Source: Rhizobium sp. L51/94 (GTDB lineage: Bacteria > Pseudomonadota > Alphaproteobacteria > Rhizobiales > Rhizobiaceae). From it: a DNA stretch of 64,000 bases. Made by a program: the position numbers and the translations under genes. Under the pieces are notes generated by a model. The model saw only the letters and a list, made by a program, of their open reading frames with translations. It was not told the origin of the DNA and searched no databases. The stretch lies in the NCBI RefSeq assembly GCF_019355555.1, contig NZ_CP072142.1:310001-374000 (forward strand). Reading direction: 5' to 3'. The stretch's first letter is position 1; every line of letters begins with the position of its first letter. Below are positions 34,512-42,833 of the stretch, one piece after another.

Positions 34512-35455
34512 GCGCGCTTCTCCCTTTTTTCCATGCGGTTGAGCAGCAGTCGCAGCCCGAGCACGACGATAAGGATCGCCCCCTGCGCGCCGATCTGCCA
34601 ATCCGACGAAATGCGCAGGAACGACAGGAACGAGCCCGCAAGTGTCAAGGTCAGCGCGCCGATGACTGCACCGATGGGCGAAACGCGGCCGCCGACGAAC
34701 TCGCCGCCGCCGAGGATGACACCGGCAATCGACAACAGCGTGTAGCGCAACGCAATGTTGGCATCGGCCGACGTCGTCAGGCCGACAAGGGCAATTCCGG
34801 CCAGAATGGCGAAAAAGGCGGCCAGCGCATAGGTCGCTGCCCTTGCCGCTAGGATCGACCAGCCGGCGCGCTCGACAGAACGTGCGTTGCCGCCGACGCC
34901 GCGCAGGATGACGCCGAACGAGGAGCGCATAATGAGGAAATGCGAGAACAGCGCGATGATGACGCTGGCGACGATGGCCATCGGCACCAGCGGCGGCTTT
35001 GACGTCATAACCGCCCTCGCCCAGTCCGGTGCATGCCCTCCCGGTGCCGGCAGCAGCAGGATGGCCAGTCCGCTCCAGACGAAGCTCATGCCGAGCGTGA
35101 CGACGATGGATGGCAGGTCGCGGATGTGGATGAGCACGCCGAGACCGGCGTAGACGGCGATGGCGGCCAGCAGAATGGCGATGCCCAGTGCCGGCTCGGA
35201 TTGCAGGAAGGTCGCCGTGACGCAGGCGATGAAGCTGACGAACGAGCCCATGGAGAGATCGAGATCGTTGACGGTCATGACCAGCATCTGAGCGATTGTC
35301 GCGAGTGCAATCGGAACCGCCAGATTGAACAGCAGGTTCAGGCCGATGTAGCTCATCGCACGTGGCTGCAGATAGAAGACTGAAATGAGCAGGATTGTCA
35401 GCGACAGGGCGGGAATGACGAGGCGGATGGTATCCGAAGACAGGCGAAGCTTCAT
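34508..35455 (-). CDS. Ribose-type ABC transporter permease A
   Basis: A 315-residue RbsC-type permease. VMTVNDLDLSMGSFVSF is the family's conserved segment, and GVILGGGEFVGGRVSP is typical near the C-terminus. It overlaps the ATPase gene by 4 bases upstream and the second permease by 4 bases downstream. Confidence 0.86.
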   Translation of the reverse strand: MKLRLSSDTIRLVIPALSLTILLISVFYLQPRAMSYIGLNLLFNLAVPIALATIAQMLVMTVNDLDLSMGSFVSFIACVTATFLQSEPALGIAILLAAIAVYAGLGVLIHIRDLPSIVVTLGMSFVWSGLAILLLPAPGGHAPDWARAVMTSKPPLVPMAIVASVIIALFSHFLIMRSSFGVILRGVGGNARSVERAGWSILAARAATYALAAFFAILAGIALVGLTTSADANIALRYTLLSIAGVILGGGEFVGGRVSPIGAVIGALTLTLAGSFLSFLRISSDWQIGAQGAILIVVLGLRLLLNRMEKREKRA

Positions 35456-36918
35456 GCCGCCACTCCCGTGAAGGACGCTGACAGAATGTTTTCCTCGGTC
35501 ACTTCGGGGCCGACGAGTTCGCGGACGATGACGCCTTCGTTAAAAACGAAAACGCGGTCGCAAAGACTGACCTCTTCCATCTCCGTCGAATACCACACGA
35601 AGGTCCGTCCCTTGGCCGCTTCGGCCCTGATGATGGCGTAGACTTCCTGCTTGGTGCCGACATCGACACCGCGCATCGGATCGTCCATGAGCACGACGGG
35701 CGCAGTCGTTGCCAGCGCGCGGGCGAAAAGCACCTTCTGCTGGTTGCCGCCTGAGAGCGACAGAATGCGATTGTCCATGTCCTTGGTGCGGATCTCGATC
35801 CTTTCCTTCCACGACATGCCGAGCGTCTCTTCCTTAGCGTCTCGCAGCATTCCGCCCGGAGACAGGTCGTTGAGATTGGCAATGGTGAGGTTCTTCAGAA
35901 TGCTCCATAGCGGAAAGACACCGTTGAGAGCGCGGTCGCCGGCAACGAAGGTCACCTCGGCATCGCGCCGCCGCATCCAGTTGCCGGTGCGCGCCAGATA
36001 AAGCTCGAGGAGGATATCCGTCTGTCCATGGCCCCCGAGCCCTGCCAGTCCGACGAGTTCGCCCGGGAACGCGCTGAACGGCAATCCCTTGCCTTTGCGT
36101 GGGGGAGCTGACAGCAGAGGCGGGGCTTGGTGTGCCCGGGCGCGCGCCGGCGCGGCGTCGCGTGCCTTGACGACACTGCCCATGACGGCCACCAGGCTGT
36201 GATGATCGAATGCAGCGGACGGTTTCTCGGCGACGACCTTGCCGTCCTTCATGACGATGACCCGGTCGGTTGCCGACAGGATTTCACCGAGGATATGGGA
36301 GATCAGGATGATCGACCCGCCGTTTTTCACGAAGACACGCACATAGGCGAGCAATTGCGCCGCAAGGCTTGCGTCCAGTGACGAGGTGGGCTCATCGAGG
36401 ATCACCAGCTTGACCGGAGTGGAGATAGTGGAGAATGCCGTGGCGATCTCGACCATCTGCCGTTCGGCAATCGAGAGGTCGCCGATGGTGGCTTCCGGCT
36501 TGATGCCATGGCCTGGGAAAATCGCATCCAGAGACTGGCCGATGATGGCGGCGGCACGCCTGCGCCAACCCCAGCCGGTCAAGCCGCGATGCATGACGCG
36601 GGTGTTCTCGATGACGGTCAGGTTGGGACAAAGCGACAATTCCTGGAAAACGCATCGCACGCCGTGGCTTCGCGCGGCAGCGATACCGTAGCGCTCGATC
36701 TTCTCGCCACCGCAACTGACGCTACCGGAATGCAGTGTCAGCCCGCCGTTGATGATGTTGACGATTGTCGATTTCCCCGCGCCGTTGTGACCGACGAGGC
36801 CGACGCATTCGCCGGCGGCAATACGGATGGTTACGCCGTCCAGCGCCTTGACTGCGCCGAAATGCACCTTGGCGTCGCTCACCTCAACGACGGCCGGGCC
36901 GTGCGTTTTCACGTCCAT
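35452..36918 (-). CDS. Ribose-type ABC transporter ATPase (two ATPase domains)
   Basis: A 488-residue RbsA-like protein. The first domain has Walker A GHNGAGKST, a Q-loop with FQELSLCPNLTV, signature LSIAERQ and Walker B LVILDEPTSSLD. The second lacks a Walker A Lys (GLGGHGQTD) and has signature LSGGNQQKV, the usual asymmetry in this family. It works with the two following permeases. Confidence 0.87.
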   Translation of the reverse strand: MDVKTHGPAVVEVSDAKVHFGAVKALDGVTIRIAAGECVGLVGHNGAGKSTIVNIINGGLTLHSGSVSCGGEKIERYGIAAARSHGVRCVFQELSLCPNLTVIENTRVMHRGLTGWGWRRRAAAIIGQSLDAIFPGHGIKPEATIGDLSIAERQMVEIATAFSTISTPVKLVILDEPTSSLDASLAAQLLAYVRVFVKNGGSIILISHILGEILSATDRVIVMKDGKVVAEKPSAAFDHHSLVAVMGSVVKARDAAPARARAHQAPPLLSAPPRKGKGLPFSAFPGELVGLAGLGGHGQTDILLELYLARTGNWMRRRDAEVTFVAGDRALNGVFPLWSILKNLTIANLNDLSPGGMLRDAKEETLGMSWKERIEIRTKDMDNRILSLSGGNQQKVLFARALATTAPVVLMDDPMRGVDVGTKQEVYAIIRAEAAKGRTFVWYSTEMEEVSLCDRVFVFNEGVIVRELVGPEVTEENILSASFTGVAA

Positions 36919-36990
36919 GACTGGATCTCCCTCTGAAGGACCGGCCGCCCGAGGTCAATCGGGCGGCGCAAGGCGGTGGGAGGATGGGTT

Positions 36991-38007
36991 TTACTTGCTG
37001 TCGGCGATGACTTTCTGCGTATCGGCCAGCGAGTACTCGACATTGGCGACACCCCCCGAGGGGGTGGTCGCAAGGTTGGCCTCGAGATTGTCCTGGTTGA
37101 TTGTCAGGAACGGCACCACCAGGTCCTTCTTCACGGTCTTTCCGTCGAGGATCTGTTGCGCGACCCAGAAGGCCAGCGTCGAAACGCCGGGAGCGATGGA
37201 CACCGACATGGTTTCGTACTTGGTGGCGTCCTTCTGCTTCTTCCACCAGACGAGTTCATCCTGGCGATTGCCCATGACGATGGTCGGGATGGGACGTTTT
37301 GCCGCCTCGAAGGCCTGGGCGGCGCCATAACCGTCGCCACCCTGTGTCACGACGGCTGCCACTTCCGGCAGGCTCGGCAGGATGCCGGCAACGGCCTTCT
37401 GCGCAACATCCTGCGCCCAGTCGCCGTGAACGGAGCCGACGATCTTGAACTGCGGAAATTTGGCGACGCCCGCATGGATACCGGCGGAGATTTCATCGTC
37501 GACGGAGACGCCGGCGAGGCCGCGGATCTCAAGCAGGTTACCACCGGCGGGGATCTTCTTGGCGAGGTAGTCGACCTGGCTTTCGCCCATGCCCTTGAAG
37601 TCGACGGCGATGCGCCAGGCACAGGGTTCGGTCACGATGCCGTCGAACGAGACGACGACGATGCCGGCATCGCAGGCCTCTTTGATGGCGCCATTCAGCG
37701 CCGTCGGCGACGCCGCATCGATGACGATGGCGTTGTAACCCTGAAGGATCATGTTCTGGATCTGGGCTGCCTGCTCGGTCGCCTGGTTTTCAGACGTGGT
37801 GAATGGGTCTGCGGCAGCGACGACGCCGGACTTGACGGCTTCGCCGGTGACCTTTTCCCAGCTGGTCAGCATGGCCTGGCGCCACGAGTTTCCGGCGTAG
37901 TTGTTGGACAGCGCAATCTTCTTGGCGGACGTGTCGGCCATGGCAGCTGCGGGCAGCGCCACGCAGGCAAGCGTTACCGACGTCAGAAGCAGATTTCTGA
38001 AATTCAT
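36991..38007 (-). CDS. Ribose-type (periplasmic-binding 4) ABC substrate-binding protein
   Basis: A 338-residue periplasmic protein with a signal peptide ending near AAAMADTS (about residue 24). The IALSNNYAGNSWRQAM opening and NMILQGYNAIVIDAASPTAL motif place it in the Peripla_BP_4 group for sugars and autoinducer-2-like ligands. The start at 38007 has AGGGAGAGAG upstream. It leads a five-gene operon and is divergent from the histidine kinase, which may sense the same ligand. Confidence 0.86.
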   Translation of the reverse strand: MNFRNLLLTSVTLACVALPAAAMADTSAKKIALSNNYAGNSWRQAMLTSWEKVTGEAVKSGVVAAADPFTTSENQATEQAAQIQNMILQGYNAIVIDAASPTALNGAIKEACDAGIVVVSFDGIVTEPCAWRIAVDFKGMGESQVDYLAKKIPAGGNLLEIRGLAGVSVDDEISAGIHAGVAKFPQFKIVGSVHGDWAQDVAQKAVAGILPSLPEVAAVVTQGGDGYGAAQAFEAAKRPIPTIVMGNRQDELVWWKKQKDATKYETMSVSIAPGVSTLAFWVAQQILDGKTVKKDLVVPFLTINQDNLEANLATTPSGGVANVEYSLADTQKVIADSK

Positions 38008-38122
38008 TGTCTCTCTCCCTGTTGACCCGAAATCCCCTCCCGGGCGGATAGTTTGTGTCAAACGTCGAGTTCCTCCTCTCGACCCCATCAGGATGTTATA
38101 GATTGGCGGGGTTGTATAGTAA

Positions 38123-38160
38123 CAATGCGGCATTGCATTTGCGGCAATTCCTGTAATTGC
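38123..38160. promoter_or_regulatory. Paired inverted repeats between importer operon and two-component genes
   Basis: CAATGC-G-GCATTG (38123-38135) and GCAATT-CCTGT-AATTGC (38144-38160) are perfect inverted repeats whose centres lie about 23 bases, roughly two helical turns, apart. They sit between divergent genes and are good candidates for the response regulator's binding sites. Confidence 0.45.
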
Positions 38161-38255
38161 TGCGGGATCCTGCAGGACGGGGTGCCACCACCTGGCGCTT
38201 ACTGGGCAGAACGGACTGAGCCGCGACCTGGGAGGGAACGGCTGGAGGAGGAACC

Positions 38256-39509
38256 ATGCTCAAGTTGGCGCCCTCGGCGCTTCTCGACCATTATCTCGGA
38301 ATTTCCCGCGTGCTGGCGGGACAGCTGGAGTTCCGCTCTGCCATTCGCGCGGTGGCAGCGGAGATCTCCCATATCATTCCCCACGATCATCTGGACGTCT
38401 GCATCATCATGCATGGCGGCAAGTATCACACCGCCTACGAGACCGGCATTGAAACCGCATGGGGCAACAACCCGCCGGCGCTGGTGTCGGGAAGCCCCAT
38501 CCGCAGCCTTCTCTGGGGCGAGGTCGGCTACCTCCTGACCGACGATGCCTGCGTCGATCCGCGCTTCAACTTCGACGGTGCCTTCGTGCGCCCAATCTTC
38601 GACCAAGCCCTGCGCAGCCGCCTGCATGTTCCGCTCAAGGTCGAGGGTGACGTGATCGGCGCGCTCAGCTGCTCGGCGCACGCCGTTGCACTTTATGGCC
38701 TCGACGACGTGGCCAATGCGCGGTCGATCGCAGACCTGCTGTCGCCCTATTTCTTCGCCTTGCGCGCCGCCGAGCAGGCCCAGCAATGGGCGATCGTCGA
38801 GGCGGAAGCGCGAGCCCGCGAAGAGGGCCTGCGGCTCGGCGCGCTCAAGTTGACCGAGGCGCTGGAACTGGAGCGCCAGCGGATCGGCATGGATCTTCAC
38901 GACCAGACATTGGCGGACCTGACCCGACTGTCGCGGCGCCTGGAGAGGTTGACCCACGAGCAGAAGATCTCCGGCGAGGCGCTGGAGCCGCTGGCCCGCA
39001 GTCTGCAGCATTGCATGCAGGACCTTCGCCAGATCATCGAGGAGGCCAAGCCCTCCGTGCTGCAGCTGTTCGGTTTTGCGCAGGCAGTCGAAAACGAGCT
39101 GGATCGTTCGATCCGGGATAGCGGGTTGTCAATAGCCCAAAAGCTCGTCGACAACACCGGCGGGGTAATCGACAGACTGGAGCCGACGGTTAGCATAGCG
39201 CTGTTCAGGATCGTGCAGGAAGCCATCAACAATGCCGTGCGTCACGCGCAGGCCGACCACATCACCGTAACGCTGACGGGCCGGGCGGACGGCATTTCCA
39301 TCGAGGTACGCGATGACGGCATCGGTATCGACAGGCCGGGCCGCCGCCGTGGCGCCGGCATCGACAATATGCAGACGCGCGCGCAGCTGATTTCCGCTGG
39401 ATTTTCCGTCGGCGACGGGCGCCAAGCCCGCGGCTCCGTCGTGTCCATCCACCTGCCCATCGCAGAACAGCCGTCCCCTCGTGACGGCAAATCGAGGCTG
39501 CACGCATGA
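38256..39509 (+). CDS. GAF-domain histidine kinase (NarX/DegS-like, HisKA_3)
   Basis: A 417-residue kinase with no membrane segment. A GAF sensor domain covers about residues 15-170, a HisKA_3 dimerisation domain has phospho-acceptor His215 in GMDLHDQTLADL, and the C-terminal HATPase domain has NNAVRHAQA, VRDDGIGI and GAGIDNMQTRAQLI. A cytoplasmic sensor suggests it detects an imported or internal ligand. It overlaps the response-regulator gene by 4 bases and is divergent from the ribose-type importer. Confidence 0.88.
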   Translation: MLKLAPSALLDHYLGISRVLAGQLEFRSAIRAVAAEISHIIPHDHLDVCIIMHGGKYHTAYETGIETAWGNNPPALVSGSPIRSLLWGEVGYLLTDDACVDPRFNFDGAFVRPIFDQALRSRLHVPLKVEGDVIGALSCSAHAVALYGLDDVANARSIADLLSPYFFALRAAEQAQQWAIVEAEARAREEGLRLGALKLTEALELERQRIGMDLHDQTLADLTRLSRRLERLTHEQKISGEALEPLARSLQHCMQDLRQIIEEAKPSVLQLFGFAQAVENELDRSIRDSGLSIAQKLVDNTGGVIDRLEPTVSIALFRIVQEAINNAVRHAQADHITVTLTGRADGISIEVRDDGIGIDRPGRRRGAGIDNMQTRAQLISAGFSVGDGRQARGSVVSIHLPIAEQPSPRDGKSRLHA

Positions 39510-40228
39510 AAGTTCTGATTGTCGAGGACGATCCCCTGCATCGCTCCTATCTCCACGAGGCAATCGGCGCCTCCCTGCCGGAATGCGAAACAATCCTGGA
39601 GGCGCAGAACGGCAAGGAGGGCGAGAAGCTGGCGCGGGAAAACAAATCCGCCCATGTCGTCATGGATCTGCAAATGAACAACCGCAACGGCATCGAAGCC
39701 GCGCGAACGATCTGGAACGAGCGACCGGACACGCGCATCCTCTTTTGGTCGAACTATTCCGACGAGGCCTATGTGCGCGGCGTATCGCGTATCGTGCCGG
39801 ATGGAGCCGCCTATGGCTACGTTCTCAAGTCGGCCTCCGACGAACGTCTGAGGCTGGCGTTGCGCAGCATCTTCATCGAGGCGCAATGCGTCATCGACCG
39901 CGAGGTTCGCGGCATGCAGCAGAAGAGCCTCGGCCAAGCAAAGGGGTTCAGCGATACGGAATACGAGATCCTGGTGGACATAGCTTTGGGGCTGACCGAC
40001 CGCACGATCGCCCGCCGGCGAAACCTATCGCTGCGCAGCGTCCAGAACAGGCTGCAGCAACTCTACGAAAAGCTTGAGGTTTACCAAAATTCCGCCGAGG
40101 ATCATGAGGATGGTCGCTTCAATCTGAGGGCCAGGGCGGTGACCGTCGCAATGTTGCGCAAATTGTTGAACTACAGTGCCTTGGAGCGCGCAGAGACGGA
40201 ACTCTCCGAATGGCTTGCCTCCCTGTGA
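39506..40228 (+). CDS. NarL-type response regulator
   Basis: A 240-residue regulator: a receiver domain with acidic pair ED at residues 7-8, phospho-acceptor Asp54 (VVMDLQM) and Lys in YVLKSAS, then a LuxR-type helix-turn-helix (DIALGLTDRTIARRRNLSLRSVQNRL, about residues 160-190). The C-terminal 50 residues beyond the HTH are longer than usual. It is the partner of the overlapping kinase and probably binds the inverted repeats at 38123-38160. Confidence 0.87.
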   Translation: MKVLIVEDDPLHRSYLHEAIGASLPECETILEAQNGKEGEKLARENKSAHVVMDLQMNNRNGIEAARTIWNERPDTRILFWSNYSDEAYVRGVSRIVPDGAAYGYVLKSASDERLRLALRSIFIEAQCVIDREVRGMQQKSLGQAKGFSDTEYEILVDIALGLTDRTIARRRNLSLRSVQNRLQQLYEKLEVYQNSAEDHEDGRFNLRARAVTVAMLRKLLNYSALERAETELSEWLASL

Positions 40229-40310
40229 GCCGCGCCGGAGTGATCATCTGAGCGACTGGCAATTCCCGATGGCCTCGCGCCGTAAAAGTCTGAAGACAAG
40301 GAGTTATAAA

Positions 40311-41192
40311 ATGGCAAAGGAAATTTTCTGCAGCTTCGGCATCGATGTCGATGCGGTCGCCGGCTGGCTCGGCTCCTACGGGGGCGAGGATTCGCCGGAC
40401 GATATTTCGCGCGGGCTTTTCGCCGGTGAAGTTGGCAGCCCACGGCTTGTGAAGCTGTTCGACCGGTTCGGCATCAAGACGACCTGGTTCATTCCCGGCC
40501 ATTCCATCGAAACCTTTCCAGAGCAGATGCAGGCCGTCGCGGATGCCGGCCACGAGATCGGCATCCACGGCTACACCCATGAAAATCCGATCGCCATGAC
40601 GCGCGAGCAGGAGGTCGAGGTGCTCGACCACTGCATCGATCTCGTTACCAAGCTCTCCGGCAAGCGACCGACCGGCTATGTCGCACCATGGTGGGAATTC
40701 TCCAACGTCACCAACGAATTGCTGCTGGAGCGCGGTATCAAGTATGACCACTCCCTGATGCACAACGACTTTACACCCTATCGCGTCCGCGTCGGCGACA
40801 GCTGGACGAAGATCGATTACTCGAAGAAGCCGTCGGAGTGGATGGTACCATTGAAGCGCGGCCAGGAAACCGACCTCATCGAGATCCCCGCCTCCTGGTA
40901 TCTCGACGACCTGCCGCCGATGATGTTCATCAAGAAGTCGCCCAACAGCCACGGCTTCGTCAACCCGCACGACATCGAGCAAATGTGGCGCGACCAGTTC
41001 GACTGGGTCTACCGCGAGATGGACTATGCGGTCTTTCCGATCACCATTCACCCCGATGTCGCCGGGCGCCCTCAGGTGCTGATGATGCTGGAGCGCCTGT
41101 TTGCCCATATGAGCAAGCACCCCGGCGTCAAATTCGTCACCATGAACGAGATCGCCGACGATTTCGCGGCCCGCTTTCCGCGCAAATCCTAG
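40311..41192 (+). CDS. Polysaccharide-deacetylase-fold hydrolase, probable cyclic-imide hydrolase
   Basis: A 293-residue cytosolic protein of the NodB/CE4 fold. Likely metal ligands are Asp12/Asp14 (GIDVDAVAGWL) and His86/His90 (GIHGYTHENP). From memory its sequence and exact length resemble the 293-residue cyclic imidase of Pseudomonas putida, including GSYGGEDSPDDISRGLFAG and DDLPPMMFIKKSPNS. Those enzymes open cyclic imides such as succinimide to half-amides. Allantoinase PuuE is a related alternative. AAGGAG precedes the ATG. It is followed by a CxxC protein and a CobW GTPase, which may supply its metal. Confidence 0.78.
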   Translation: MAKEIFCSFGIDVDAVAGWLGSYGGEDSPDDISRGLFAGEVGSPRLVKLFDRFGIKTTWFIPGHSIETFPEQMQAVADAGHEIGIHGYTHENPIAMTREQEVEVLDHCIDLVTKLSGKRPTGYVAPWWEFSNVTNELLLERGIKYDHSLMHNDFTPYRVRVGDSWTKIDYSKKPSEWMVPLKRGQETDLIEIPASWYLDDLPPMMFIKKSPNSHGFVNPHDIEQMWRDQFDWVYREMDYAVFPITIHPDVAGRPQVLMMLERLFAHMSKHPGVKFVTMNEIADDFAARFPRKS

Positions 41193-41207
41193 AAGGCGGA
41201 CAGATCG

Positions 41208-41540
41208 ATGTGCTCGCTTTGCGGCATTCTCGGGGGCAACCAGCATTGGGCCGATGCCATTGCCCGTCCCGGCGTCTACACGCGCAACACCGAGCGCATC
41301 GATCGGCGGCGGGAAAGGGCGGCGCGCGTGCGCATCGCCAACCGCGTGCTGGCGGCCTTCGGCCTTTCCCTCTCGGACTGGCAGGGCACATCGTTTCTGC
41401 TGTCCACCCGGACCGGCAAAACCGAGATCATCGAGGATCTCGGCCATTTGTGGCCGGCAGCCGAGACGCTGGCGGGCAGGCCGCTCGATCCGCTGGCGCT
41501 ACCGTTGCTCGACAGGCTGGAGGCGGAGGCGAATGGCTGA
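41208..41540 (+). CDS. Conserved small CxxC protein next to CobW
   Basis: A 110-residue protein beginning MCSLCGILGG; the two cysteines could bind a metal. The rest is helical and basic (RRRERAARVRIANRVL) and ends in LWPAAETLAGRPLDP. No known enzyme domain is recognised. It lies between the imidase and CobW genes and overlaps the latter by 8 bases, so it is probably a helper in the same metal-delivery or hydrolysis task. Confidence 0.7.
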   Translation: MCSLCGILGGNQHWADAIARPGVYTRNTERIDRRRERAARVRIANRVLAAFGLSLSDWQGTSFLLSTRTGKTEIIEDLGHLWPAAETLAGRPLDPLALPLLDRLEAEANG

Positions 41541-42519
41541 TGATTACCCCGCCTTCACGCCGGTCAATCTCCTGACCGGCTTTCTGGGCTCGGGCAAGAC
41601 CACACTGCTTCGCCGTATGCTGGGGGATCCGGCCATGGCCAACACCGCCGTTTTGATCAACGAATTCGGCGAAATCGGCCTTGATCATCACCTGCTCGAG
41701 CGGATCGACGAGACCATGGTGCTGCTGCAATCGGGCTGTCTCTGCTGCACCGTGCGCGGCGAACTGGCCGAGGCACTGCGCGACCTCCACGCCAAGCGAG
41801 ACGAGGGTCTCGTGCCCGCCTTCGACCGCGTCGTCATCGAAAGCACCGGCCTTGCCGATCCCTTTCCCGTATTGTCGACTCTGAAGGCCGACCCGGTTCT
41901 GCGCCATCACTTCAAGGCAGCGACCACCATCGCAACGGTCGATGCCGTTAACGCGACTGTGCAGCGCAGCCGTGCGGAATTCGCGCGCCAAGTGTCGGTT
42001 GCCGACCGTATCGTGCTCACCAAGACCGACCTTTCATCACTGTCACAGGAAGACAGTGCGGTTGCGGCCATCCGCGCGCTCAATCCGGATGCGACGATCC
42101 TGCGCGGCGCTGGTGACGATCTCGATCTACGACGTCTGCTGGTCGATGATGCCAGCGGAGAGATGAGCCTGTTCCGCTGCGACGAGCCGCTGGTCGGCGA
42201 TGGTTCGATCCACACGGGAAAGATCCAATCCTTCGTTCTTAAGGCAGAGACCGCAGTCGATTGGACCGCCTTCGGCATATGGCTGACGATGCTGCTCAAT
42301 CGCCATGGGGACAGGATCCTCCGGGTAAAAGGCATCCTCAATGTCGCCGGCGAGCCCCGGCCCGTCGCCATCCACGGCGTCCAGTATCTCGTGCATCCGC
42401 CAACACATATGCAGGCCTGGCCCTCGCAGGACCGTCATTCGGCCGTTGTCTTCATCGTCGACGGCATCGACCCTTCTCTGATCGTTCGATCCTTCCAAGC
42501 CTTCAATGCCCTCGGCTGA
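41533..42519 (+). CDS. CobW/COG0523-family GTP-binding metallochaperone
   Basis: A 328-residue GTPase. The P-loop is GFLGSGKTT (residues 16-24), the metal-binding CxCC motif is at Cys69-Leu-Cys71-Cys72, the switch region has ESTGLADP, and base recognition uses TKTD. The C-terminal CobW_C domain follows. Members load zinc, iron, nickel or cobalt into client enzymes. The client is most likely the imidase two genes upstream. It overlaps the small CxxC gene by 8 bases. Confidence 0.87.
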   Translation: MADDYPAFTPVNLLTGFLGSGKTTLLRRMLGDPAMANTAVLINEFGEIGLDHHLLERIDETMVLLQSGCLCCTVRGELAEALRDLHAKRDEGLVPAFDRVVIESTGLADPFPVLSTLKADPVLRHHFKAATTIATVDAVNATVQRSRAEFARQVSVADRIVLTKTDLSSLSQEDSAVAAIRALNPDATILRGAGDDLDLRRLLVDDASGEMSLFRCDEPLVGDGSIHTGKIQSFVLKAETAVDWTAFGIWLTMLLNRHGDRILRVKGILNVAGEPRPVAIHGVQYLVHPPTHMQAWPSQDRHSAVVFIVDGIDPSLIVRSFQAFNALG

Positions 42520-42572
42520 CGCCTGATCGTCTCGCCTGCCCATATAATCGTCATCTGCCACCGAAACTGTGT

Positions 42573-42586
42573 GCAGTTTTGACTGC
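42573..42586. promoter_or_regulatory. Inverted repeat upstream of the sigma-54 promoter
   Basis: GCAGT-TTTG-ACTGC is a perfect inverted repeat about 40 bases upstream of the -24 element. It resembles an NtrC-type enhancer in shape but its spacing differs by a base from the usual GCAC-N7-GTGC, so assignment to NtrC is uncertain. Confidence 0.35.
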
Positions 42587-42623
42587 TGATCCAAATAACC
42601 CAGAGATTTCAACCCCAAAAAAC

Positions 42624-42639
42624 TGGCACGGGGTTTGCT
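42624..42639 (+). promoter_or_regulatory. Sigma-54 (RpoN) promoter of the guanidine operon
   Basis: TGGCACG-GGGT-TTGCT matches the RpoN consensus at every conserved position. The predicted start is near 42650, about 7 bases before the riboswitch aptamer. This places the guanidine operon under nitrogen control as well as guanidine control. Confidence 0.85.
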
Positions 42640-42656
42640 TGTCTTATTTCAGAGTT

Positions 42657-42763
42657 GGTGGCTAGGGTTCCGGCGCTATCATGGCGTGCTGGTCCGAGAG
42701 CTACCACCGGTCGGGAGAGAAATCCCGCCGGGTGCACGGCGGGAGAAAAGCCCGGGAGACCTC
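42657..42763 (+). ncRNA. Guanidine-I riboswitch (ykkC aptamer)
   Basis: The leader contains the conserved ykkC segments in order: CUAGGGUUCCG, GGUCCGAGAG, GCACGG and AAAAGCCCGGGAGA. GGUGG (42657-42661) pairs with CCACC (42704-42708) to close the first stem, and GGUC/GACC closes the 3' half. Guanidine-I aptamers bind guanidinium and usually switch expression on. The genes downstream are exactly those expected for guanidine uptake and carboxylation. Confidence 0.9.
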
Positions 42764-42770
42764 GTTAGCC

Positions 42771-42808
42771 AAGGGATTGGCTGCGTGAGTCTGTGCCAAT
42801 CCCTTTTT
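42771..42808 (+). terminator. Riboswitch-controlled intrinsic terminator
   Basis: AAGGGATTGG (42771-42780) pairs perfectly with CCAATCCCTT (42796-42805) and runs into five U residues. A competing hairpin, AGCCAA-GGGA-TTGGCT (42767-42782), uses the same 5' arm, so the two cannot form together. It lies between the aptamer and the first gene, as in transcription-controlling riboswitches. Confidence 0.8.
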
Positions 42809-42833
42809 GAGTTAAAGCAAAAGGGGAATTGTC

